Source: Arthrobacter sp. AL12
Lineage (GTDB): Bacteria; Actinomycetota; Actinomycetes; Actinomycetales; Micrococcaceae
Length of the DNA: 64,000 nt
Direction of reading: 5' to 3'
Assembly: GCF_029960645.1 (NCBI RefSeq)
Contig: NZ_JASBQY010000012.1
Span: 1-64,000 of the forward strand
In this document: positions 42,508-50,028 of the stretch, one piece after another
Numbering within the stretch: position 1 is the stretch's first letter
How the letters are laid out: each line of letters starts with the position of its first letter
Position numbers and translations under genes: made by a program
The notes under the pieces: generated by a model
Told to the model about the DNA's origin: nothing
The model's input: the letters and a program-made list of their open reading frames with translations, nothing else
Databases searched by the model: none

Positions 42508-43248
42508 ATGGCGGGGAAGAATACCCGGAATGAGATCTGGTCTTACTCCATCTTCGGTGCGGTAGTGCTGGCCGGAACTGTGGCCCTCATGCTGTTTGGC
42601 GTGAACTCGTCGGTGTCAGCGGACATCGGGCCGCTTCTTGCAGGGCTGGCTCTCAGCACCTATGTATTCCGCTTCGGTTTGCCCTGGAAGTGGCTGAACT
42701 TCCTGTTCCTTGTATCGTTCGTTATCGTCGGCATGCTGCTGGGGCAACCCGGACTCATTTGGATGGGCGGCTATCTTGCAGGGGCCCAGTTCGGTGTTGC
42801 CTGGAGGCTCGTGGGTAAAAAGTCCGAGATGAAAGCCACGTGGACTGTAAACGGGCGGGGAATCGATACCCTGACTGAGGCTCGCAAGGTTGCCAAGCAG
42901 GAGCTGGATATTTTGGACGGGGAACGCCACCACCGCTTGGTAGTGGAACATGGTCCCGCCCGTTTCGAAGTCGCCGGAAGCCCGCCATCGAAGCTGGTGT
43001 GCCACCGCAACCATGACGCGGAAAATGATTTCTCATGGGCGGTCCTGCAAAGCCACGGGCAAGCAGGGGACAGATCGGTAGAGGTCCCGATCGGACGAAT
43101 CGAAGGCTCTATTCCCTCCCGCTATGTCAGCGACATTGGGACCGTTGATGAGGCGCTGAAAGAGTTCTTGAAGAATCCGACCGCAGCGTCACTCGGTCCG
43201 GAGTGGGACACGGCAGAGATTGCATTCGACCTGCGCCTCAGCGCATAA
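42508..43248 (+). CDS. Hypothetical membrane protein of accessory segment
   Basis: A 246-residue protein starting MAGKNTRNEIWSYSIFGAVV with AGGAAAAGGG upstream. Four hydrophobic segments lie in the first 110 residues. A soluble C-terminal domain follows (WTVNGRGIDTLTEARKVAKQELDIL and EGSIPSRYVSDIGTVDEALKEFL). No family is recognised. GC content and codon use are lower than in neighbouring genes, suggesting acquisition. The next gene begins 20 bp later, so the two are probably an operon; both lie between REP family B copies. Confidence 0.75.
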   Translation: MAGKNTRNEIWSYSIFGAVVLAGTVALMLFGVNSSVSADIGPLLAGLALSTYVFRFGLPWKWLNFLFLVSFVIVGMLLGQPGLIWMGGYLAGAQFGVAWRLVGKKSEMKATWTVNGRGIDTLTEARKVAKQELDILDGERHHRLVVEHGPARFEVAGSPPSKLVCHRNHDAENDFSWAVLQSHGQAGDRSVEVPIGRIEGSIPSRYVSDIGTVDEALKEFLKNPTAASLGPEWDTAEIAFDLRLSA

Positions 43249-43268
43249 CACCTGAAATGGAGTCGGAG

Positions 43269-43901
43269 ATGACGACGGACGTAAATTCGCTGGCCCTCGA
43301 TATGCTGACGTTTTCCGGGCTGCTTCGAATCATCCGTCAGCCGCAGGTGGCCGAGAACTATGAGGCACGGGCGAAGTATCTTCTATCCAATCCTGCAGCC
43401 GAAGATGTTGAGGAAATCCGTGCATGGGTTCGCCTTACTCTCCAGGGAGGTGCTGGTGGACTCGGCGACAGGTACCTGCAGAAGACGGACGGGTCGGTGG
43501 ATAGGGTGCTTAGCCAGCAGTATCAGGACCTGCTGCAGAAAATGACCGACTTCGCACTTGGCGCTGATGAGTCATTGTCGCTGCTCCAGCAGATGGGGAA
43601 CACCATGTTCGCCCATGGATACACCTACCTTCGCCTGGTCGAGGTCCCAACTGGCAAGTGGCCCTTCCTGCGCGGACACACCATGTACGAGGTGATGACC
43701 GCGCCTGGCCTGACCCGTCTGGTGAATTCAACTCTTCTGGGTGGTGCCGTCGGCTACGACCCGCGCGGCACACGACGAGACATGCAGGAGTGCCAGATGA
43801 CGGCACGCCGCCTTTTCGATGAGGGCCGGACCGATGACTGGGTGCACTTCTCAAGCTCTCAGGTGATTCCCGGCGAGACGCTGCGGCGGGCCACTGCGTG
43901 A
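43269..43901 (+). CDS. Hypothetical protein of accessory segment
   Basis: A 210-residue soluble protein starting MTTDVNSLALDMLTFSGLLR. An ATG four codons upstream is possible, but GGAG is well placed only for 43269. Visible segments include helices around LLQKMTDFALGADESLSLLQ and a WPFLRGHTMYEVMTAPGLTR region; the C-terminus has WVHFSSSQVIPGETLRR. No known domain is recognised. It is adjacent to the membrane protein gene and has the same atypical composition. A partner role with the membrane protein is a guess from context. Confidence 0.7.
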   Translation: MTTDVNSLALDMLTFSGLLRIIRQPQVAENYEARAKYLLSNPAAEDVEEIRAWVRLTLQGGAGGLGDRYLQKTDGSVDRVLSQQYQDLLQKMTDFALGADESLSLLQQMGNTMFAHGYTYLRLVEVPTGKWPFLRGHTMYEVMTAPGLTRLVNSTLLGGAVGYDPRGTRRDMQECQMTARRLFDEGRTDDWVHFSSSQVIPGETLRRATA

Positions 43902-43954
43902 AGCTTGGCGGATAGCGGACCATAGACTCGGCCTGTAGTGATGGGGGACTGACA

Positions 43955-44162
43955 ATGGGCAATCAAACCGGCCGAATTCTGGCTGAAACTGACTGCACTG
44001 TCGTCTTTTCTCCTCGTTGCGGTCCAAGGTGTCTTCGCCGGCGACCTGGTGCCGCCGTGGACGAATCCGGCATTGGCGATCTTGGCCATCCTCACGGTCT
44101 CCTTCTTCGGGGCGATACTCGCTGCCCTATTCATCCGCATTCGGGGCAGGGTACGAGGATGA
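43955..44162 (+). pseudogene. Small two-helix membrane protein, frameshifted
   Basis: An ATG at 43955 with GGGGGACT upstream opens MGNQTGRI. From about 43979 the sensible coding continues in the +1 frame as WLKLTALSSFLLVAVQGVFAG, then two Pro, and ALAILAILTVSFFGAILAAL to a TGA at 44160. The second frame has a stop (TGA at 43949) just upstream and no start of its own. One inserted base near 43979 would explain this. The product would be about 69 residues with two transmembrane helices. Family unknown. Confidence 0.45.
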
Positions 44163-44239
44163 TCCCCCATTCGGACACACAATCGCAATGCAGACGACTT
44201 CTGACATCAGTGCAGGCGACTCCTGAAAATGACACCTCC

Positions 44240-44300
44240 CATCCGTTGCTCCGTAACTGCCCTTTTGGGTGTCAAAAGGGCGCCTGTGGAGCAATCGATG
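44240..44300. repeat. REP-like palindrome, family B copy 3
   Basis: A 61-bp copy, nearly identical to those at 42.1-42.3 kb, with a one-base shorter turn. It closes the accessory segment and overlaps the region just upstream of the GNAT start. Confidence 0.92.
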
Positions 44301-44315
44301 GGTAGCGTTGGGGGC

Positions 44316-44885
44316 ATGACGGAACCTAAGCCCCTCCCGCTTCCGATCCGGACCGAACGGCTGGTGCTGCGCCGCTTTGTGGCCGGGGATCTGGAGGCGT
44401 ACCACGCCTACCATTCGCTGCCCGAGACCGCCCGGTTCCTGCCCGGGGAAGCGAAGAGCTACACGAAGTCCATGGAGTCCGTGGGAAAGTACGCCAACTT
44501 CGTCTTTCAGAACGAGGGCGACTGGATCTGCCTGGCCATCGAGGCCGCGGATAAACCCGGCCTGCTCGGCGAGGTGGTGCTGAAATGGCTGCCTGGCTGC
44601 GGCCAGGCCGAGATCGGCTGGAGCCTCGCGCCGGAAGCCCGGGGCAAGGGCATCGCGACGGAGGCCGCCGAGGCCCTGCTGAAGCTGGGCTTCGAGGTGT
44701 TGCACTTCCACCGGATCGACGCCAAGCTCGATGCCCTGAACACGGCCTCGGCGGCGCTGTGCGAACGCCTCGGCATGCGGCGGGAATCCACCCAGGTGGA
44801 CAAATGGCACTACAAGGGCCAGTGGGCCACAGAAGTCGTCTACGCCACGCTCGAGCACGAATGGACGTCCCGGCACCCCGCGTAG
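44316..44885 (+). CDS. GNAT family N-acetyltransferase (RimJ/RimL-like)
   Basis: A 190-residue acetyltransferase of the RimJ/RimL type. TERLVLRRFVAGDLEAYHAYH is the usual opening. The acetyl-CoA loop is SLAPEARGKGIATEA (about residue 106), followed by RIDAKLDALNTASAALCERLG. The start is ATG 44316 because the earlier frame is encoded by the REP element; its ribosome-binding site is weak. The substrate is unknown. Confidence 0.87.
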   Translation: MTEPKPLPLPIRTERLVLRRFVAGDLEAYHAYHSLPETARFLPGEAKSYTKSMESVGKYANFVFQNEGDWICLAIEAADKPGLLGEVVLKWLPGCGQAEIGWSLAPEARGKGIATEAAEALLKLGFEVLHFHRIDAKLDALNTASAALCERLGMRRESTQVDKWHYKGQWATEVVYATLEHEWTSRHPA

Positions 44886-44939
44886 GACACGGCCGGGTTC
44901 CCATAGCGGCCACATGCGTCAGATGACTGCAGGGGCGAG

Positions 44940-45770
44940 TCAGTAGCTGGCCGGCGCGTCCCTGCCGTCCCCGCCATCGGGCCGGACGAACGCGGCGGCG
45001 AGCGCCTCGGAGCCGCGGGCCAGCAGCGCCACATCCGCGCCCACCAGCACAAACGAGGCCCCCGCTGCCAGGTAGTCGTGCGCGGTAGCAGGGTTGAAGG
45101 CGTTTACCCCGGCGGGTTTGCCGGCCGCGGCGGCGGCGGCCAGGCAGTGTTCGACGGCGGCGCGCACCTCGGGATGTTCCTGCTGGCCCAGCAGCCCCAT
45201 GGAGGCCGCGAGGTCGGAGGGGCCGAGGAAGATGCCGTCCACGCCGTCGACCGCCAGGATGTTCTCCACGACGGAGACGGCTGCGACCGACTCGATCTGC
45301 ACCGTGAGGCTGATGGTCTCGGAGGCCCGGGCAAGGTAATCGGGAACCCGGTTCCAGCGTGCGGCGCGCGCCAGAGCGGACCCGACGCCCCGCACGCCTT
45401 CGGGCGGATACCGGGTGGCGGCCACGGCGGCCTCCGCCTCGGCCGCCGAATTCACCATGGGAATCAGCAGGTTCTGCACGCCCAGGTCCAGGTACTGCTT
45501 GATCACCACGGTGTCGTTCACCGGCGGCCGCACCAAAACATGGACCGGGTAGCCGTTGACGGCCTGCAACTGGGCCAGGATGGATTCGAGCCCGTTGGGG
45601 CTGTGTTCGGCGTCGACCAGCAGCCAGTCCAGGCCGGAGCCGGCGCAGAGTTCGGCCACCAGGGGGCTGCCGGAGCAGACCCACATCCCGGCCAGCGGAC
45701 GGCCCGCAGCGCCGGTTTGGTTGGCCAGGGCGTCCCGGAAGGTACGGGCAAGTTCTATTCGAAGCGGCAT
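44940..45770 (-). CDS. hpaI: HpcH/HpaI-type aldolase
   Basis: HpaI cleaves 4-hydroxy-2-oxoheptane-1,7-dioate to pyruvate and succinic semialdehyde, the last step of homoprotocatechuate degradation. The 276-residue product has the class II aldolase motifs of the family: WLLVDAEHSPNG (catalytic His region), TVQIESVAAVSVVENI (metal Glu) and GIFLGPSDLAASMG (metal Asp). It overlaps hpaH by 16 bp and is the last gene of the hpa operon. Confidence 0.93.
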   Translation of the reverse strand: MPLRIELARTFRDALANQTGAAGRPLAGMWVCSGSPLVAELCAGSGLDWLLVDAEHSPNGLESILAQLQAVNGYPVHVLVRPPVNDTVVIKQYLDLGVQNLLIPMVNSAAEAEAAVAATRYPPEGVRGVGSALARAARWNRVPDYLARASETISLTVQIESVAAVSVVENILAVDGVDGIFLGPSDLAASMGLLGQQEHPEVRAAVEHCLAAAAAAGKPAGVNAFNPATAHDYLAAGASFVLVGADVALLARGSEALAAAFVRPDGGDGRDAPASY

Positions 45771-46540
45771 GTGACAACCCCCAGGGGTCCGTAGTCGGCG
45801 TGGACGGTATCGCCCTTGTACACCCAGAGGGGCCGGGTGAAGGAGCCGGCGAGGATGATGTCCCCGGCCTTCATGCCGTCCCCGTGGGCGGCGATCTTGT
45901 TGGCCAGCCAGTGGACGCCGTTGGCGGGGTGGTCCAGGACCCCGGCGGCGACGCCGGTTTCCTCCACGGTCTGGTTCTTGTAGAGGATGGCCGAGACCCA
46001 GCGCAGGTCCACGGCATCCGGGCGGACCGGGTTCCCGCCGATCACCATGGCCCCCATCGCGGCGTTGTCCGAGATGGTGTCCACGATGGTCCGGCCCTCC
46101 ATTTCAATCCGGGAGTCGAGGATCTCCAGGGCCGGAACGACGTAGTCCGTGGCGTTCAGGACGTCGAAGATGGTGCAGCCGGGGCCGGCGAGGTCCTTCT
46201 TCAGCACGAACGCCAGCTCCACCTCCACCCGGGGATGGCTGTACTGGTCCCAGGCCACCGAGCAGCCCGTCTCCAGCACCATGTCATCGAAGATGGCGCC
46301 GTAGTCCGGTTCGGTGATGCCGGTGGCGGCCTGCATGGCCTTGGAGGTGAGGCCGATCTTGCGGCCCACCAGCTTCCGCCCGGCGTCCTCGTTCCGGCGC
46401 CGCCACAGCTGCTGCACGGCGTAGGAGTCCTCGACCGTCATCCCCGGGTAACGTGCGGTCAGCAGCGGAACCGGGGTCCGGGTCCGGCCGGCCTCCAGCA
46501 GCTCATCGGCGATGGCCTCAATCGTCTGGGCATCCAGCAT
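45755..46540 (-). CDS. hpaH: 2-oxo-hept-4-ene-1,7-dioate hydratase
   Basis: HpaH adds water to 2-oxohept-4-ene-1,7-dioate. The 261-residue product belongs to the MhpD/HpcG hydratase group of the FAH superfamily. KLVGRKIGLTSKAMQAATGI is the conserved substrate region, EVELAFVL holds the metal Glu pair, and NPVRPDAVDLRWV and LAGSFTRPLWV are typical of the group. It starts 3 bp after hpaD and overlaps hpaI. Confidence 0.94.
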   Translation of the reverse strand: MLDAQTIEAIADELLEAGRTRTPVPLLTARYPGMTVEDSYAVQQLWRRRNEDAGRKLVGRKIGLTSKAMQAATGITEPDYGAIFDDMVLETGCSVAWDQYSHPRVEVELAFVLKKDLAGPGCTIFDVLNATDYVVPALEILDSRIEMEGRTIVDTISDNAAMGAMVIGGNPVRPDAVDLRWVSAILYKNQTVEETGVAAGVLDHPANGVHWLANKIAAHGDGMKAGDIILAGSFTRPLWVYKGDTVHADYGPLGVVTCRFE

Positions 46541-46542
46541 GG

Positions 46543-47628
46543 CTACAGCTGCGCCCCGAGCTTGAACCCGGTCCGGCCGCCGTCGGAGGACCCGTCCTTG
46601 CGGGTGTAGGAGAACCCGTCGGCGCCCACGGTCACGGCCATCTCGGACTTTTCCTCGCGGACGACGACGGGCTGCGGGTTACCGTCGAGGTCCAGGACCA
46701 GGGAGGCCTCGGTGTACCAGGAGGGGACGACGGGGTTGCCCCACCAGTCGCGGCGCTGGTTGTCGTGGACATCCCAGGTGATGACCGGGTTGTCCGGGTC
46801 CCCGGTGTAGTAGTCCTGGGTGTAGATCTCGATGCGGTGGCCGTCGGGGTCCAGGATGTAGAGGTAGAAGGCGTTGGACACACCGTGCCGTCCGGGGCCG
46901 CGTTCGATCCGGTCCGAGATGCGCAGGGCGCCCATCTTGTCGCAGATCTGGATGATGTTGTGCTTCTCGTGCGTGGCGAACGCGACGTGGTGCATGCGCG
47001 GGCCGTTGCCGCCGGTCAGCGCGGTGTCGTGCACGGTCTGCTTGCGGTGCATCCAGACCGCGTAGGTGACGCCGTCGGAATCCTGGATGTCCTCGGAGAC
47101 CCGGAAGCCCAGGTCCTCGAGGTACTTCCGGCCGCGCGGGACGTCCGGGGTGACCTGGTTGAAGTGGTCCAGCCGGACCAGTTCACCGGCGGAGTACAGG
47201 TCGTAGCGCTGGGTGAGGCGTTCGACGTGCTCCACGTCGTAGAAGAACTCGTAGGGGAAGCCCAGCGGGTCCTCGACGCGGACGGAGTCGCCGATGCCCT
47301 TGGTGAAACCGCCCTTGCGGCGTTCGGTGCGGCAGCCGAGTTCCTTGTAGTAGGCTTCCGCGGCGTCGACCTCGGCCGGGGACTTCACCCGGTACGCGAA
47401 CGCGGCGACGGCGGCGATGGGTCCCTTGCGCAGCACCAGGTTGTGGTGGATGAACTCCTCCAGGGAGCGCAGGTAGATGTTGTTCTCGTCCTCCTCGGTC
47501 ACGTGCAGGCCGAGCAGGTCCACGTAGAACGCGCGGGACTTCGCCAGGTCGGTGACCACAATCTCCATGTAGGCGCAGCGGACAATATCGGGGGCGGGGA
47601 CCGAGGGCTTGGGGATGACGTTGCTCAT
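46543..47628 (-). CDS. hpaD: 3,4-dihydroxyphenylacetate 2,3-dioxygenase
   Basis: HpaD is the extradiol dioxygenase that opens the homoprotocatechuate ring to 5-carboxymethyl-2-hydroxymuconate semialdehyde. The 361-residue product is of the two-module type I family. Counting from the start, the metal ligands fall at His155, His214 and Glu267, and the second-sphere residues at His200 and Tyr257. These are exactly the numbers known for the Fe(II) enzyme of Brevibacterium fuscum and the Mn(II) enzyme of Arthrobacter globiformis. Which metal is used here cannot be read from the active site. Confidence 0.97.
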   Translation of the reverse strand: MSNVIPKPSVPAPDIVRCAYMEIVVTDLAKSRAFYVDLLGLHVTEEDENNIYLRSLEEFIHHNLVLRKGPIAAVAAFAYRVKSPAEVDAAEAYYKELGCRTERRKGGFTKGIGDSVRVEDPLGFPYEFFYDVEHVERLTQRYDLYSAGELVRLDHFNQVTPDVPRGRKYLEDLGFRVSEDIQDSDGVTYAVWMHRKQTVHDTALTGGNGPRMHHVAFATHEKHNIIQICDKMGALRISDRIERGPGRHGVSNAFYLYILDPDGHRIEIYTQDYYTGDPDNPVITWDVHDNQRRDWWGNPVVPSWYTEASLVLDLDGNPQPVVVREEKSEMAVTVGADGFSYTRKDGSSDGGRTGFKLGAQL

Positions 47629-47696
47629 GGTGTTCTCTCTTCGTTGAGGAGGGGCAGTGGTTGAGGTACGACGACGGCGGGCCGGTTACCCCGGTT

Positions 47697-47751
47697 GCGC
47701 TATCAGCTGTGGTTGCTTTCAGGGCCTCGAAGGGGCCGTAAGTGATAGCGC
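47697..47751. repeat. REP-like palindrome, family E
   Basis: The outer arms GCGCTATCA and TGATAGCGC enclose an inner GGCC...GGCC stem in the 130-bp gap between hpaE and hpaD. A single copy in the window; it could affect hpaD expression within the operon transcript. Confidence 0.75.
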
Positions 47752-47758
47752 ATCGGGC

Positions 47759-49273
47759 TCAGGCGCCGAATTTGGGGGTGTGCACGGTGCCGAGCGTGAT
47801 GTGCACGGCCTGCTGGTCGGTGTAGAAATCGATGGAGCGGTAGCCGCCCTCGTGTCCGAGGCCGGATGCCTTGACCCCGCCGAACGGGGTGCGCAGGTCC
47901 CGGACGTTGTGGCTGTTGAGCCAGACCATGCCGGCCTCGACGTTCTGCGAGAAGTTGTGCGCCCGGGTGAGGTTCTGGGTCCAGATGTAGGCGGCGAGCC
48001 CGTACTTCGTGTTGTTCGCCAGGGCGAGGGCTTCCTCGTCGCTGTCGAACGGGGTGATCGCGACGACGGGGCCGAAGATCTCCTCCTGGAAGATCCGCGC
48101 GTCGGGGGCGACGTCGGCGAACACGGTGGGCGCGATGTAGTTGCCCTCCGGCAAGTGCTCCGGGCGGCCGCCGCCGGCGAGCAGCCGGCCCTCGGTCTTG
48201 CCGATCTCCACGTACCGGGCCACCTTGGCGTAGTGTTCCGGGTGGACCAGGGCGCCGACCTCGGTCTTCGGGTCGTGCGGGTCCCCGACGACGATGTTTT
48301 TGGCCCGGGCGGCGTACTTGTTGCAGAAGTCCTCGTACACGGCGCGCTCCACCAGGATCCGGGACCCGGCGGTGCAGCGCTCGCCGTTGAGCGAGAAGAC
48401 CCCGAACAGGGCCGAGTCGATCGCGGCATCGAGGTCGGCGTCGGCGAACACGACGCACGGTGACTTGCCGCCCAGCTCCATGGACAGGCCTTTGAGGTTC
48501 TCCGCGGCGTTGCGGAAAATCGTCTGCCCGGTGGTGGTCTCGCCGGTGAAGGAGATCAGCGGCACGTCCGGGTGCTTCACGAGCGCGTCGCCGGCCTCCT
48601 CGCCGAGACCGTTGACCAGGTTGAAAACCCCGTCCGGCAGGCCGGCGTCCTTGAAGATCTGCGCCCACAGCGATGCCGAGAGCGGGGTGAATTCGGCCGG
48701 CTTGAGCACCACGGTGTTGCCGGTCGCCAGCGCCGGGGCGAGCTTCCAGGACTCCAGCATGAACGGGGTGTTCCAAGGGGTGATCAGGCCCGCGACGCCG
48801 ATCGGCTTGCGGTTCACGTAGTTGATCTGGGAACCGGGGACCTTCATGGCGTCGTCGAACTGGGCCACAATGAGGTCCGCGAAGAAGCGGAAGTTCTCAG
48901 CCGCCCGGAGCGCCTGGCCCTTGGCCTGGGTGATCGGCAGGCCGGTGTCGAAGGTTTCGAGCTCGGCGAGGCGTGCCTCCTGGGCCTCGACGGCGTCGGC
49001 GATCTTGTTCAGGATGCGGGCGCGTTCCCGCGGCTTCATCTTCGGCCAGGGGCCGGTGGTGAACGCCTCGCGGGCGGCGGCGACGGCGAGGTCGATGTCC
49101 TCTTTCTGGCCGGCCGCGGCGGTGGCGTAGGTGGTGTTGGAGACCGGATCCAGCACATCGAAGGTCTGGCCGCTGACCGAGTCGACGAATTCGCCGTTGA
49201 TGTAGTGCTGGATGTGCGTGGTCAGGTCCTGCGGAACGTAGTGGGTGGCGGTCTCAGGGGCAGTGAACGTCAT
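47759..49273 (-). CDS. hpaE: 5-carboxymethyl-2-hydroxymuconate semialdehyde dehydrogenase
   Basis: HpaE oxidises the semialdehyde from HpaD to 5-carboxymethyl-2-hydroxymuconate with NAD. The 504-residue product is a standard aldehyde dehydrogenase. It has the Asn region of ITPWNTPFMLESWKLAPALA, the catalytic Glu in LSMELGGKSP (about residue 268) and the catalytic Cys in NGERCTAGSRI (about 302). It lies between the gntR gene and hpaD, with palindromic repeats in both gaps. Confidence 0.95.
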   Translation of the reverse strand: MTFTAPETATHYVPQDLTTHIQHYINGEFVDSVSGQTFDVLDPVSNTTYATAAAGQKEDIDLAVAAAREAFTTGPWPKMKPRERARILNKIADAVEAQEARLAELETFDTGLPITQAKGQALRAAENFRFFADLIVAQFDDAMKVPGSQINYVNRKPIGVAGLITPWNTPFMLESWKLAPALATGNTVVLKPAEFTPLSASLWAQIFKDAGLPDGVFNLVNGLGEEAGDALVKHPDVPLISFTGETTTGQTIFRNAAENLKGLSMELGGKSPCVVFADADLDAAIDSALFGVFSLNGERCTAGSRILVERAVYEDFCNKYAARAKNIVVGDPHDPKTEVGALVHPEHYAKVARYVEIGKTEGRLLAGGGRPEHLPEGNYIAPTVFADVAPDARIFQEEIFGPVVAITPFDSDEEALALANNTKYGLAAYIWTQNLTRAHNFSQNVEAGMVWLNSHNVRDLRTPFGGVKASGLGHEGGYRSIDFYTDQQAVHITLGTVHTPKFGA

Positions 49274-49311
49274 TGTTTTCCTTACTGAACTGATATTGCG
49301 GCGCTACCAAG

Positions 49312-49378
49312 TGCAACGCGGGGACACTTGCGGCCCATGCGGGGCCCTTAATGGGCGCTGACTGACCCCGCGTTGCTC
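49312..49378. repeat. REP-like palindrome, family A copy 2
   Basis: Inverted relative to the copy at 8950-9014. Read on the minus strand it begins GAGCAACGCGGGGTCAGTCA and continues AGCGCCCATTAAGGG. One arm encodes the last residues SNAGSVSAH and the stop of the gntR gene. Confidence 0.88.
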
Positions 49379-50028
49379 TGGGCGAGGTAGGCGTCCAGGG
49401 TGGCGGAGCGGTGCAGGCGGGCGGCCTTTTCAATCACGTCGGCGTCGGCGGCGGACTCGATGAGCCGGAGCAGGGCCTCGTGTTCGTCCACCGATTCGTG
49501 GGCGCGGCGGGGGACAAAGCGGAACGTGGAGGACCGCAGCGACGCCAGCCGGTTCCAGCCCCGGTGGACCAGGTCCAGGATGTGCGGGTTGGGGCAGTGC
49601 TCGAACAGGATGCTGTGGAAGTCCTGGTTCAGCCGGGTGAACCGGACCGGGTCGAAGTGTTCCAGGCATTCGCGCATCTCGGCGTTGACGGCCCGGGCCC
49701 GGGCCACGTCAGCCGGCCCGATCAGGGGAGCGGACAGGGCCGTGGCGGCGCCCTCGACGATGCTGAGGGTCTGCATCGTGTAGAGGTATTCGGTGGGGTC
49801 GATGCCTGCGACGGTGGCTCCGACGTTCCGTTCGAACTTCACCAGGCCCTCCGCTTCGAGCCGGCGGATGGCTTCGCGGACCGGCACCACACTGACACCC
49901 AGGTCCTCGGCGATCTTCGCGAGCACCAGCCGGTAGCCGGGGGAGTAGGAGCCGTCGACGATCCGGGCCTTGACGGCGGCGTAGGCCTGCTCGGACTTGC
50001 TGGCGCTGGCGCTGGCGGTGTCATTCAT
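49348..50028 (-). CDS. GntR/FCD family regulator of the hpa operon
   Basis: A 226-residue FadR/FCD-type GntR regulator. The N-terminal winged helix is AYAAVKARIVDGSYSPG to VSVVPVREAIRRLEAEGLV. The C-terminal FCD domain carries the metal/effector His residues in LNQDFHSILFEHCPN and ESVDEHEALL. It sits inside the operon, overlapping the hpaG-like gene by 8 bp, and is the obvious candidate regulator, probably responding to an aromatic acid. Its last nine codons and stop come from a REP family A arm. Confidence 0.9.
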   Translation of the reverse strand: MNDTASASASKSEQAYAAVKARIVDGSYSPGYRLVLAKIAEDLGVSVVPVREAIRRLEAEGLVKFERNVGATVAGIDPTEYLYTMQTLSIVEGAATALSAPLIGPADVARARAVNAEMRECLEHFDPVRFTRLNQDFHSILFEHCPNPHILDLVHRGWNRLASLRSSTFRFVPRRAHESVDEHEALLRLIESAADADVIEKAARLHRSATLDAYLAQSNAGSVSAH

